64,000 bases of DNA from an uncultured Paraprevotella sp. GTDB taxonomy: Bacteria; Bacteroidota; Bacteroidia; Bacteroidales; Bacteroidaceae. The translations under genes and the position numbers were made by a program. The stretch is taken from NCBI GenBank assembly GCA_944320775.1, contig CALUIV010000002.1, positions 87,224-151,223 on the forward strand, read 5' to 3'. A model generated the notes under the pieces. That model ran no database searches and had not been told where the DNA came from. It saw nothing but the letters and a program-made list of their open reading frames with translations. Positions 16,189 through 25,052 of this stretch are shown one piece after another. How positions within the stretch are numbered: position 1 is the stretch's first letter; each line of letters begins with the position of its first letter.

Positions 16189-17250
16189 ATGAATAAGAGA
16201 ATTTTTAGTGTATTTTTGTGTTTGAGCCTTTCCTTTGTGATGGTGGCACAAAATTTACAGCAGCAGGTACAAGTTTTAAGAGATTCTATGACAATGATGC
16301 GTCAGAATTTGGATTCTATCAGTCGTGTAGAAAAACAGGCTCGTCAGTTATTGACTGAAATAAAGAATCGCGAGGCTGGTTCTGTTTCAGAGATTGATTC
16401 TTTAACTCAGCTGAATACCCGGTTGAATGAACAATTGGAACGTTGCCGGGTGCAGAACGATTCCTTGAAACTGGCTTTGACACATTTGCAGCGGGAATAT
16501 CAGATGGCTACAGTCCGTATTGATAGTATTGAACAATATTATACGGAAAAAATTTCAAAATATCAAGAAATAGAGGCTCATTGGAAACGGAATAAGTATG
16601 TGAATATCGGTTATTCTGCTCCTGCTTTAAGTATAGAGAATATACCGGAAAAAGTAAAAAGTGATTATTCTTTCTCAATTGTTAACGGACGTACTTTCTA
16701 TTTGCATAAGAAACCATTGTTTAATATGATTAAGTTCGGTCTGGATTTTGGTTACATTGATATTAATTTTGCCCAATATAATCCAATAGGAGGTGATGAT
16801 GAAGGTTTTGATGATGAAAACGGAGATGATTCCTGGGGATGGGGTGATGGTAATTATGATCAGAGTGATGATGAAAACTATGACGATGAGATCTCAGACA
16901 TGATTGGTGAGATCATTCCTGATAAATTGTATAAGGCGGAAATTGGTGTTCATTTTGGTCCCTCTATAACAATCAATCCGATTGATTATTTAATGGTTAA
17001 TGCTTATTTCCGTTATGTTCCTTCTTATTCTATGAAAATCTCTCAGGAATTGGATTTTGGTGGATCATTTGCCTCTTATTTTAATTTAGGTTTGGCTGTT
17101 TCATACAAAATGATTTCAGTCGGTCTGGAGAAACGTTGGGGAACTGCACAGTTTGAAACACAGGAAATTGATGAATTTGATGAGGAAATTTCTGTTAAGA
17201 GAAAATGGACTACTAATTGTCCTCGTTTTTATATCAGTTTCAGATTGTAA
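16189..17250 (+). CDS. Secreted coiled-coil protein with C-terminal beta-strand domain
   Basis: This 353-aa protein is of unknown function. A signal peptide (MNKRIFSVFLCLSLSFVMVAQ) is followed by a long coiled coil (about residues 20-140, heptad-rich in Leu, Gln, Arg). An acidic, Asp/Glu/Gly-rich segment follows (about 200-245, GDDEGFDDENGDD and similar). The last 100 residues alternate polar and aromatic residues and end FYISFRL, as in outer-membrane barrels. It could be an outer-membrane-anchored structural protein that reaches toward the peptidoglycan, but this is inference. The start at 16189 is set by the signal peptide and promoter. Confidence 0.8.
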   Translation: MNKRIFSVFLCLSLSFVMVAQNLQQQVQVLRDSMTMMRQNLDSISRVEKQARQLLTEIKNREAGSVSEIDSLTQLNTRLNEQLERCRVQNDSLKLALTHLQREYQMATVRIDSIEQYYTEKISKYQEIEAHWKRNKYVNIGYSAPALSIENIPEKVKSDYSFSIVNGRTFYLHKKPLFNMIKFGLDFGYIDINFAQYNPIGGDDEGFDDENGDDSWGWGDGNYDQSDDENYDDEISDMIGEIIPDKLYKAEIGVHFGPSITINPIDYLMVNAYFRYVPSYSMKISQELDFGGSFASYFNLGLAVSYKMISVGLEKRWGTAQFETQEIDEFDEEISVKRKWTTNCPRFYISFRL

Positions 17251-17278
17251 ACAGATATTGTAAGATTCAAGTAAAGAT

Positions 17279-17325
17279 AAAACCCGTATTGAAGAAAGAT
17301 ATTCCAATACGGGTTTTATTTTTTA
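17279..17325. terminator. Terminator between convergent genes
   Basis: A perfect 13-bp stem (17279-17291 with 17305-17317), then ATTTTTTATT. It serves the forward gene and possibly the reverse DUF4831 gene. Confidence 0.88.
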
Positions 17326-17338
17326 TTCTGATTATTGA

Positions 17339-18424
17339 TTATGGTTCGGTTTCATTGTTGCTTATGTGTTCAATTCCACCATTTTCTTCGAAGAAAGTTA
17401 CTTTGGTCGTTGCGTCCTTATCGAATAAAATGTTATTGAACATTTCTGTATATCCAAATTGAGCTATAGATATTTCATTCGAACTGTATGATTTTGTATT
17501 ATCAAAAATTGTTATGTTTGCAGGGGCTGGTACATTGTAGTGAATACCTTCATCCTGTTTCTTTTTCCATTTTTTACCTTTTTCTTCTTTTTCTGGTAAA
17601 GGTTGAGGTAATCTTTGCTGATTTTTTATAGATATATAAATAGGAGAACCTGCAAGATCGTCATTGCTGACTACACCTAGTTTTTCTGAGAACCGGAATA
17701 GAATTTGTTTGTCGGTCCAGTCGTTAGGGACAAGATGAATGACAAAAACTTCCGTGCTTGTACTGTAAGATCCTTTGAAAAGTTGGCTTAGTGCTTCTTC
17801 CTGTTCCGTCAGTTGGTTTAACATAAGCTTTAATTGTTCTCCGTCTTTTGGTGTGTTGTCGGCTTCTCCCCGAATAAGTGCGGAACGGCTTTCGCGGATA
17901 TCGTAGATTTCCTGAGCTGTCAGATCTGCTATTTTCGCATTACTTTCTGCTGCCAGAATCTCTCTATTCATGTAATCTCTCGGATTTAAAGCTTTTGGTG
18001 CTTGGATTCTTTTGGGAATGGCCGGAAGTTTTTCGTCAGATTTTTCTGTATTGATTGAAAGTAAGATTCCGTCTTTGTTGAGGCTGACAAGCGGAGCTAT
18101 AGTTTTCTTTTTGAGTGCAATACTATAAAATTTATCCGGATCAGGAACACCATAGGGACACATTTCAATATCTTTGATTGTCCAATGGGTTTCCGGAGTC
18201 ATGCTGACATTCTTCAGTCTAAGATAACGGTCGGCATATTTGGCAAACTCTCCTGGAGTATAGACTTCTTTTTCGGCTGTAATGACTATTCTCAAGGCTG
18301 TTTTCGGCAGACAATATGTGATTCCATCAGCCGTTACGCCGGGAGTATACGAAGTTACTTCTGTTTGGGCTGCAGCCCCGAAACTCAGCAGGGCTAGGCA
18401 GGCAGTGATCATTTCCTTTTTCAT
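17339..18424 (-). CDS. DUF4831 family protein
   Basis: This exported 361-aa protein has a signal peptide (MKKEMITACLALLSFGAAAQ). It contains the DUF4831 pattern of Bacteroidales: GVTADGITYCLPKTALRI near residue 30, VYTPGEFAKYADRYL near 55, and a later helical part with AQEIYDIRESRSALIRGEADN. The function is unknown. A Lys-rich stretch (KEEKGKKWKKKQDEG) stands in the C-terminal third. It lies 16 bp downstream of the NAD(P)HX repair gene on the same strand, so the two are probably cotranscribed. Confidence 0.85.
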   Translation of the reverse strand: MKKEMITACLALLSFGAAAQTEVTSYTPGVTADGITYCLPKTALRIVITAEKEVYTPGEFAKYADRYLRLKNVSMTPETHWTIKDIEMCPYGVPDPDKFYSIALKKKTIAPLVSLNKDGILLSINTEKSDEKLPAIPKRIQAPKALNPRDYMNREILAAESNAKIADLTAQEIYDIRESRSALIRGEADNTPKDGEQLKLMLNQLTEQEEALSQLFKGSYSTSTEVFVIHLVPNDWTDKQILFRFSEKLGVVSNDDLAGSPIYISIKNQQRLPQPLPEKEEKGKKWKKKQDEGIHYNVPAPANITIFDNTKSYSSNEISIAQFGYTEMFNNILFDKDATTKVTFFEENGGIEHISNNETEP

Positions 18425-18440
18425 AATTCTATGTAGTCGG

Positions 18441-19955
18441 TTAGATTCTTTTCAATGTTTTAAATGCCTGAGGTAAATAAGTGATAATATCGCTGGCCGT
18501 CATACATTCTTCTTCCAATACTTTTGCTGCCAGATCTCCTGCAAGTCCATGTAGGAATACTCCCATGATGACAGCTTTTTCTACAGGGTATTTTTGTGCC
18601 AGCAATGCTGCCAGAATACCACATAAGACATCGCCACTTCCAGCGGTTGCCATACCGGCATTTCCGTTTGTGTTGATGAATGTTTTTCCGGTTGGAGTAC
18701 AGATCATGGTGAAATGTCCTTTAAGGACAATATAAATTTGCCGTTTTATGGCTAATTCCCGGGCTTTACTCAGACGTTCAAAGCTATCCGTACATTGGCC
18801 GATGAGCCGTTCCAATTCTTTCACATGCGGTGTGAGTATACTGTTTTGTGGTATATCCTGTATCCATTCTTTATGACTGCCTAGAATATTTAAGGCGTCA
18901 GCATCAAGGATTACCGGAATGGAGGCCTGAAGCAAAAATTCACGTAAGGCCATGGCTGTGTTTTCATTGTCTCCCAGTCCCGGTCCGATTGCGATACTAC
19001 TGTATTCATGGGTACTGATTGAGTTTGTGATGATGTCGTCATCGATGTCATGACTAAGAATAGCTTCGGGAATAGTGACCTGCAGAATATCATTGTTCAT
19101 TCTTGGTGTATGAACCGTAACTTTTCCAGCTCCGCAACGTAAACAAGCGCGTGATGCCAATATAGTACATCCGGCCATTCCAAAACTGCCTCCGACAATG
19201 AGTGCATGGCCCATCATTCCTTTATGGGCAAAGGGGTCACGGGGACGAAGGTAGCCGGAAAGCGTTTTTGACTCTATTGTTTCTATACTGCTTTCGGCTT
19301 CTTGAATGTAAGCAGGATGTAATCCGATGTTGAGGATTTTTAATTCGCCGATATATTTCTGGATTTCCGGAAAGAAGAATGCCAGTTTGGGTAGTTGAAT
19401 GGTAAGTGTGAGCGAGGCACGGACAATACAAGACATGTTGTTGTAGGTATTGTCTTCGCACATGAGACCGGATGGAATGTCTATGCTGACGACTTTTGCC
19501 TTACAGGCATTAATACTTTTGGCAACGCTGGCGTAACCACCACTCAGTGGTTTGTTCAATCCGGTTCCGAAAAGTCCGTCGATAATCACGTCATTACTTT
19601 CTATAGTCGGAAAAGTGAATTGATTCATGACTTCGGTTAACCGGACGTTTGGGTACATGGTAAGTCTGGTCTTGTTTGTTTCGCATTCTTCGCTTAATTT
19701 CCCTGAAACATTGAACAAATAAACTTCTGCTGAATATCCTTTTTGTGCCAGCATACGTGAAACGGCAAGTGCATCACCGCCATTGTTTCCCGGACCGGCA
19801 AAGACGAAGAAACGCGTTTGGTTGTCCCAACGCGAAACGAGTTCGTTTGTAATGGCTGTTGAAGCCCGTTCCATCAAGTCTATCGGACTGATCGGTTCGT
19901 GCTCAACTGTATATTTATCAAGTTCTTTAAATTGTCCTCCAGTAAGTATTTTCAT
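18441..19955 (-). CDS. nnr: Bifunctional NAD(P)HX epimerase / dehydratase
   Basis: This enzyme repairs hydrated, damaged NADH and NADPH. Residues 1-215 are the YjeF-N epimerase domain (GPGNNGGDALAVSRMLA, DGLFGTGLNKPLSG, DIPSGL). Residues about 230-504 are the nucleotide-dependent dehydratase, a ribokinase-like fold (IVGGSFGMAGCTILASRACL, AIGPGLGDNE, VILDADALNIL, LTPHVKELERL, GNAGMATAGSGDVLCGILAAL). The total of 504 aa matches the bifunctional form. The ATG at 19955 (MKILTGGQFKELDKYT) is the family start; the frame is open 32 codons further upstream without similarity. A TATATTTG box lies at 19967-19960. Confidence 0.93.
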   Translation of the reverse strand: MKILTGGQFKELDKYTVEHEPISPIDLMERASTAITNELVSRWDNQTRFFVFAGPGNNGGDALAVSRMLAQKGYSAEVYLFNVSGKLSEECETNKTRLTMYPNVRLTEVMNQFTFPTIESNDVIIDGLFGTGLNKPLSGGYASVAKSINACKAKVVSIDIPSGLMCEDNTYNNMSCIVRASLTLTIQLPKLAFFFPEIQKYIGELKILNIGLHPAYIQEAESSIETIESKTLSGYLRPRDPFAHKGMMGHALIVGGSFGMAGCTILASRACLRCGAGKVTVHTPRMNNDILQVTIPEAILSHDIDDDIITNSISTHEYSSIAIGPGLGDNENTAMALREFLLQASIPVILDADALNILGSHKEWIQDIPQNSILTPHVKELERLIGQCTDSFERLSKARELAIKRQIYIVLKGHFTMICTPTGKTFINTNGNAGMATAGSGDVLCGILAALLAQKYPVEKAVIMGVFLHGLAGDLAAKVLEEECMTASDIITYLPQAFKTLKRI

Positions 19956-20040
19956 AATGCAAATATAACTAAAAACGATGTTACCGAATTTTTCTCTTGT
20001 AGATTTTTTATATCTTTGCGGCAAAATTACGAAAAAACCG

Positions 20041-20577
20041 ATGGACACCATTCAAATTAAAGATAAAACTTTTGCCATTTCAATACCTGAATCGGCGATT
20101 TTAAAACAAGTGCAGCGTGTGGCCAATGCGATCGAACATGATTATGCAGGGCAAAATCCTTTGTTTTTAGTGGTTTTGAATGGCGCTTTTGTTTTTGCTG
20201 CAGATTTGATCCGGGCGGTTCGTTTACCTTCTGAAGTTACATTTGTCAAGTTGTCTTCTTATGAAGGTATGTCGTCTACAGGTGTTATTAAAAGTATGAT
20301 TGGTTTGAATACTGATCTGACCGGACGTCCTGTAATTATTGTTGAAGATATTATTGATTCGGGACAAACGATGGTACATCTTTTAGATGAGATTGCTGCG
20401 CAGAATCCAGCATCAGTTGCAGTATGTACCTTATTGGTCAAGCCGGATAATTTGAAAGTGAAACTCGATGTTAAATATTGCTGCATGGAGATTCCTAATG
20501 ATTTTATTGTCGGTTACGGATTGGATTATGACGGATATGGTCGTAATCTGCGCGACATATACACTGTAGTCGAATGA
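20041..20577 (+). CDS. hpt: Hypoxanthine phosphoribosyltransferase
   Basis: This purine-salvage enzyme joins hypoxanthine or guanine to PRPP. At 178 aa it has the PRPP-binding motif VIIVEDIIDSGQTM (about residue 98), LVVLNGAFVFAADLIRAV (about 42) and the C-terminal GYGLDYDGYGRNLRDI. The ATG at 20041 is the family start; the frame is open 21 codons upstream, but that part contains the TATCTTTG promoter box (20011-20018). It is followed by adk, obg and pgeF on the same strand. Confidence 0.95.
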   Translation: MDTIQIKDKTFAISIPESAILKQVQRVANAIEHDYAGQNPLFLVVLNGAFVFAADLIRAVRLPSEVTFVKLSSYEGMSSTGVIKSMIGLNTDLTGRPVIIVEDIIDSGQTMVHLLDEIAAQNPASVAVCTLLVKPDNLKVKLDVKYCCMEIPNDFIVGYGLDYDGYGRNLRDIYTVVE

Positions 20578-20652
20578 TCTCGGATTATTGATGACAAGGG
20601 GTAGGAAAATAACATAATTTGAAAGCAAATATATTATTAAGTTTTTAAGGTA

Positions 20653-21222
20653 ATGAAGAATATTGTAATTTTCGGTGCGCCAGGTTCTGGTAAAGGAACT
20701 CAGAGCGACAAAATTGTAGCCAAGTATGGTTTCAAGCATATTTCAACAGGTGATGTATTGCGTGGTGAAATTAAAAATGGAACAGAATTGGGCAAGACTG
20801 CTCAGGGATATATTGACAATGGTCAGTTGATTCCGGATTCTTTGATGATTGATATTTTGGCTAATGTTTATGACAGCTTTGGTGCTGTTGAAGGTGTTAT
20901 CTTTGATGGCTTTCCACGTACGATTCCTCAGGCTGAGGCTTTGAAGCAGATGTTGGCAGAGCGCGGTACGGAAGTGAGCGTGATGTTGGATCTGGAAGTG
21001 CCGGAAGCAGAACTGATGGATCGTCTGATTAAACGTGGTCAGATTTCAGGACGTGCAGATGACAACGAAGAAACAATCAAGAAACGTTTGACAGTATATC
21101 ACAACCAGACAGCTCCTTTGATTGACTGGTATAAGGCTGACGGTAAATATCAGCATATTACTGGTACAGGAGAGCTGGATGTAATCTTTGCAGCAATTTG
21201 TGAGGCAATAGATCGCGCTTGA
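20653..21222 (+). CDS. adk: Adenylate kinase
   Basis: It interconverts ATP plus AMP and two ADP in the cytoplasm. P-loop GAPGSGKGTQSDK at residue 7, STGDVLRGEIKNGT (AMP site), FDGFPRTIPQAEAL and RGQISGRADDNEETIKKRL. The lid is short, with no zinc cysteines, giving the short-type enzyme of 189 aa. Confidence 0.97.
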   Translation: MKNIVIFGAPGSGKGTQSDKIVAKYGFKHISTGDVLRGEIKNGTELGKTAQGYIDNGQLIPDSLMIDILANVYDSFGAVEGVIFDGFPRTIPQAEALKQMLAERGTEVSVMLDLEVPEAELMDRLIKRGQISGRADDNEETIKKRLTVYHNQTAPLIDWYKADGKYQHITGTGELDVIFAAICEAIDRA

Positions 21223-21379
21223 TATTGTTGTCGTATTTTTCTTGTTACGGAGATTATATTGAATGACAAACGACGCTTGGGAATACAAGGGGTCGTTTGC
21301 CATTCCTGTTTTTAAAGGCATTTTGCGTATGCCGGATATGTAACCTTAAAATAAAGAATTTTAATAAAAGACGGAAGAC

Positions 21380-22555
21380 ATGGCAGAATCCAATTTTGTT
21401 GACTACGTGAAGATTTATTGCCGCTCAGGAAAGGGCGGTCGTGGTTCCATGCATATGCATCGGGCCAAATATGTGCCAAATGGGGGACCCGACGGAGGAG
21501 ACGGAGGCAGAGGAGGCCACGTCTATCTACGTGGTAACCGTAATTATTGGACCTTACTGCATTTGCGTTATGACCGGCATGTTTTTGCCGGACATGGTGG
21601 TAATGGTTCAAAATGTCGCTCGACAGGTAAAGACGGCGAAGATAAATATATAGAAGTTCCTTGTGGTACAGTGGTTTATAATGCAGATACGGGCGAGTAT
21701 GTTTGTGATGTGACAGAGCATGGTCAGGAAGTGATGTTACTGAAAGGTGGACGAGGTGGTCTGGGTAACTGGAATTTCCGTACGGCTACCAATCAGGCAC
21801 CGCGTTATGCACAGCCTGGTGAGCCGATGCGTGAAATGATGGTGATTCTTGAGCTGAAGCTTCTTGCTGATGTTGGTCTGGTCGGTTTTCCAAATGCCGG
21901 TAAGTCTACGTTGTTGAGCGCTGTTTCATCTGCACGTCCTAAAATCGCGAATTATCCATTTACGACACTTGAGCCGAGTTTGGGTATCGTGTCTTATCGG
22001 GATAATCAGTCTTTTGTCATGGCGGATATTCCTGGTATCATCGAAGGAGCCAGCGAGGGACGAGGATTGGGATTACGTTTCCTGAGACATATTGAGCGGA
22101 ACTCTTTGCTTTTGTTTATGGTGCCGGGTGATACGGACGATATCAAGAAGGAATATGAGATTCTGCTTCATGAAGTAGCGACATTTAATCCTGAACTGCT
22201 TGACAAACAACGGGTGCTGGCAATCACAAAAAGTGATTTGCTCGATGATGAATTGATTGATATGCTTTCGGAACAGTTGCCTCAGGATGTACCGCATGTA
22301 TTCATTTCGGCGGTTACAGGAAAAGGAATAGCCCAATTGAAAGACCTCCTCTGGAAAGAACTGAACAGTGAAAGCAACAAATTGCAGGCTATTACTGACC
22401 AAACCAATATCGTGCATCGAAATAAAGATGTCAACCAATTGCGCAATGAATTGCGTGCAATGGGTGAAGACGAAGACTTTGATTTTGTGGATGATGATGA
22501 AATAGAGGATTTGGATGACTTTGAATATGAAGAAGAATGGGACGATGAACAGTAA
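21380..22555 (+). CDS. obg: GTPase Obg / CgtA
   Basis: This ribosome-associated GTPase is involved in 50S assembly and stress control. The glycine-rich Obg fold fills the first 155 residues ([28 protein letters not shown]). The G domain follows with [11 protein letters not shown] (G1, about 166), [16 protein letters not shown] (G3 region), TKSDL (G4) and SAVTGKG (G5). The tail is very acidic (about residues 360-391). At 391 aa it is typical. Its last 11 bp overlap pgeF. Confidence 0.97.
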   Translation: MAESNFVDYVKIYCRSGKGGRGSMHMHRAKYVPNGGPDGGDGGRGGHVYLRGNRNYWTLLHLRYDRHVFAGHGGNGSKCRSTGKDGEDKYIEVPCGTVVYNADTGEYVCDVTEHGQEVMLLKGGRGGLGNWNFRTATNQAPRYAQPGEPMREMMVILELKLLADVGLVGFPNAGKSTLLSAVSSARPKIANYPFTTLEPSLGIVSYRDNQSFVMADIPGIIEGASEGRGLGLRFLRHIERNSLLLFMVPGDTDDIKKEYEILLHEVATFNPELLDKQRVLAITKSDLLDDELIDMLSEQLPQDVPHVFISAVTGKGIAQLKDLLWKELNSESNKLQAITDQTNIVHRNKDVNQLRNELRAMGEDEDFDFVDDDEIEDLDDFEYEEEWDDEQ

Positions 22556-23384
22556 CATTCAACAAACAGATAAGACTCAGACGCTTTTGCCCGATTTGCT
22601 TTTTCATGATTTGGGCAAAGGCGTTTTGGCTTTTAGTACCTGTAGGGGTGGAGGAGTTGGTATAGGACCGTATTCTTCATTTAATATAAATGCCTATTGT
22701 GGTGACAGTGAAGAGCATATAAAAAGGAACCGCAGCCTTTTGCTGAATTTCCTGAAGTTGGATTCTGAACATTTGATTATGCCGCATCAGACTCATGGGG
22801 TAACGGTTGCCGCTATTGATGCGGCATATTTTGAATACAATGACGAACAGCGGAAGGCTTGTCTGGAGGGTGTGGATGCACTGATAACCAATTTACGAGG
22901 AGTTTGTATAGGGGTCTCTACTGCCGACTGTATTCCGATTCTTTGTTATGATGCGACTTGTGGTATCGTTGCAGCTATTCATGCGGGTTGGAGAAGTACT
23001 GTCGGGCGCATTGTGCGTAGTACTATAGCACAGATGCAGTCAATTTTTGGAAGCCAGCCTGCCAATATTCGGGCTGTAATTTGTCCTGGTATATCTGTTG
23101 ATGCTTTTGAAGTTGGCGATGAAGTCTATGAAAACTTCGCTCATCATGGTTTTCCGATGGAGCAACTGGCTGTACGCTATCCGGCAAAAGATGGTAGTGG
23201 CGAGAAATGGCATATTGATCTTTGGGAAGCAAACCGATTACAATTGCTGGAAAGCGGAGTTCCTTCCGGGCAAATATCCTGTTCCGGAATTTGTACTTAT
23301 ACGCATAGTGATAAATTTTTTTCAGCTCGTAAATTAGGTATTGCATCCGGGCGTATATTCAATGGAATTCTTTTATCTCCTTGA
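22545..23384 (+). CDS. pgeF: Peptidoglycan editing factor PgeF (YfiH, polyphenol oxidase family)
   Basis: This is a 279-aa laccase-domain protein. The zinc/copper ligands are in place: PHQTHG (His), STADCIPIL (Cys) and [13 protein letters not shown] (His). Characterised relatives cleave wrongly linked amino acids from UDP-MurNAc peptides or act as purine nucleoside phosphorylases. The ATG at 22545 overlaps the end of obg by 11 bp, indicating coupled translation; an alternative TTG-type start upstream has no support. Confidence 0.92.
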   Translation: MNSNIQQTDKTQTLLPDLLFHDLGKGVLAFSTCRGGGVGIGPYSSFNINAYCGDSEEHIKRNRSLLLNFLKLDSEHLIMPHQTHGVTVAAIDAAYFEYNDEQRKACLEGVDALITNLRGVCIGVSTADCIPILCYDATCGIVAAIHAGWRSTVGRIVRSTIAQMQSIFGSQPANIRAVICPGISVDAFEVGDEVYENFAHHGFPMEQLAVRYPAKDGSGEKWHIDLWEANRLQLLESGVPSGQISCSGICTYTHSDKFFSARKLGIASGRIFNGILLSP

Positions 23385-23418
23385 GGTGCTGTTCATGACA
23401 GGTTGGAACAGATAAAAT

Positions 23419-23465
23419 AAAAGTCATTTCCCAATGCCTTAGCATAAAGGAAATGACTTTTTTTG
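23419..23465. terminator. Terminator after pgeF
   Basis: A 13-bp stem (23419-23431 with 23449-23461) with a 17-nt loop, then TTTTG. It can serve the convergent reverse gene as well. Confidence 0.88.
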
Positions 23466-23495
23466 TATAACCAGAGCTGCTAACAGCATGATTGG

Positions 23496-23708
23496 TTATT
23501 TGTTTTTATGTCGGTTTGCCCGGCGTTGACGGATTTCAGCCTTCATTTTGGCTGCCCCTGAGCCATGAGCCCCCGTGATATAACTTTTCTTTTTAGCTTT
23601 TGTTTTTATTTTGTTTTCACCGGCTTTTGCCTTTTTGTCTGATCCGCCACGGAAAACAATACCTCCGGTAATAACCAGATCGATGTCGTCTCCTCCAAAA
23701 TTAGCCAT
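23496..23708 (-). CDS. Small basic protein of unknown function
   Basis: This is a possible 70-aa protein starting MANFGGDDIDLVITGGIVF and ending in a strongly basic tail (EIRQRRANRHKNK). It begins 29 bp after the stop of the AICAR transformylase gene on the same strand and ends just before a terminator hairpin, which favours a real downstream gene. The frame is open further upstream inside the preceding gene, but that part is a shadow. I recognise no family; a nucleic-acid or ribosome-binding role would fit the charge but is a guess. Confidence 0.45.
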   Translation of the reverse strand: MANFGGDDIDLVITGGIVFRGGSDKKAKAGENKIKTKAKKKSYITGAHGSGAAKMKAEIRQRRANRHKNK

Positions 23709-23736
23709 ATACGGTATTGTTTTGAAGTCGTACTGA

Positions 23737-24918
23737 TTAATGATGGAACAGACGTACACCAGTAAAGGCCATAGCAATACCATATTTATCGCATGTTTCG
23801 ATAACATGGTCATCGCGTACGCTACCTCCTGCCTGAGCTACATATTGTACACCACTTTTGTGGGCACGTTCGATATTGTCACCGAATGGGAAGAAGGCAT
23901 CAGAGCCTAGAGCAACATTTGTATTCTGGGCAATCCAGGCTTTCTTCTCTTCCATAGTGAGTGGCTCTGGTTTTTCTGTGAAAAATTTTTGCCATTCACC
24001 GTCAGCCAATACATCCATATAATCCTCGCTGATGTAAATATCAATCGTATTGTCTCGATCGGCACGACGGATCTTTTCAACAAACGGCAGATTCATTACT
24101 TTGGGATGTTGGCGTAACCACCAGATATCTGCTTTGTTACCGGCCAGACGGGTACAATGAATACGACTTTGTTGTCCAGCACCGATACCGATAGCCTGTC
24201 CGTCCTTTACGTAACAAACCGAATTACTTTGTGTATATTTCAATGTGATAAGAGCAATCATCAGGTCACGACGAGCCTCTTCGGTAAATGTTTTGTTTTG
24301 GGTTGGGATGTTTTCAAAGAGTGCCGGATCGTTCAGTTTGATTTCGTTGCGGCCTTGTTCGAAAGTGATACCAAAAACTTGTTTGGTTTCGATTGGAGCA
24401 GGTACATAGTTCGGGTCGATTTGAATCACATTGTAAGTTCCGTTACGTTTGGCACGTAGGATTTCCAAGGCTTCTGCTGTATATCCTGGAGCAATAACAC
24501 CATCGGATACTTCCCGTTTGATAAGCAGAGCAGTTGCTTCGTCGCAAGTGTCGCTTAAAGCAATGAAATCACCGTAGCTGGACATACGGTCTGCACCGCG
24601 TGCACGTGCATAAGCATTGGCAATCGGAGTCAATGGTACCTTGATATCATCTACAAAATAGATTTTCTTGAGGGTATCACTCAGTGGAAGTCCAACAGCT
24701 GCTCCGGCAGGTGATACGTGTTTAAACGATGCAGCAGCAGGGAGTCCGGTAGCTTCTTTAAGTTCTTTGACGAGCTGCCAGCTGTTCAGGGCATCCAGGA
24801 AATTGATATATCCCGGGCGGCCACTCAGCACTTCAATCGGCAGTTCACCTTCAGTCATGTAGATGCGTGAAGGCTTCTGGTTCGGATTACATCCGTACTT
24901 TAATGCGAGTTCTTTCAT
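23737..24918 (-). CDS. Stand-alone AICAR transformylase (PurH-like)
   Basis: It should transfer a formyl group from 10-formyl-THF to AICAR in purine synthesis. The 393 residues correspond to the transformylase half of PurH only: MKELALKYGCNPNQKPSRIYM, SFKHVSPAGAAVG (catalytic Lys-His), YARARGADRMSSYGDFIALS, TQSNSVCYVKDGQAIGIGAGQQSR, ALGSDAFFPFGDN and YVAQAGGSVRDD. The N-terminal IMP cyclohydrolase domain of the usual 520-aa protein is absent. A TATCTTTG box lies at 24958-24951 on the reverse strand. Confidence 0.92.
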   Translation of the reverse strand: MKELALKYGCNPNQKPSRIYMTEGELPIEVLSGRPGYINFLDALNSWQLVKELKEATGLPAAASFKHVSPAGAAVGLPLSDTLKKIYFVDDIKVPLTPIANAYARARGADRMSSYGDFIALSDTCDEATALLIKREVSDGVIAPGYTAEALEILRAKRNGTYNVIQIDPNYVPAPIETKQVFGITFEQGRNEIKLNDPALFENIPTQNKTFTEEARRDLMIALITLKYTQSNSVCYVKDGQAIGIGAGQQSRIHCTRLAGNKADIWWLRQHPKVMNLPFVEKIRRADRDNTIDIYISEDYMDVLADGEWQKFFTEKPEPLTMEEKKAWIAQNTNVALGSDAFFPFGDNIERAHKSGVQYVAQAGGSVRDDHVIETCDKYGIAMAFTGVRLFHH

Positions 24919-24990
24919 AACGAATATATTAAAGTGAGATACATTTTTTGCAAAGATACGATTTCTTGTTAAAAAACGGGCATAATGAAC

Positions 24991-25022
24991 GAAAAATCCC
25001 TGTCACACGCTTGTGACAGGGA
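24991..25022 (-). terminator. Terminator after the beta-helix lipoprotein gene
   Basis: A 10-bp stem (25022-25013 with 25006-24997, reverse strand) with a 6-nt loop, then TTTTTC. Confidence 0.88.
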
Positions 25023-25052
25023 CAAACAGTCTGCAATATTTTGATGTCGGTT

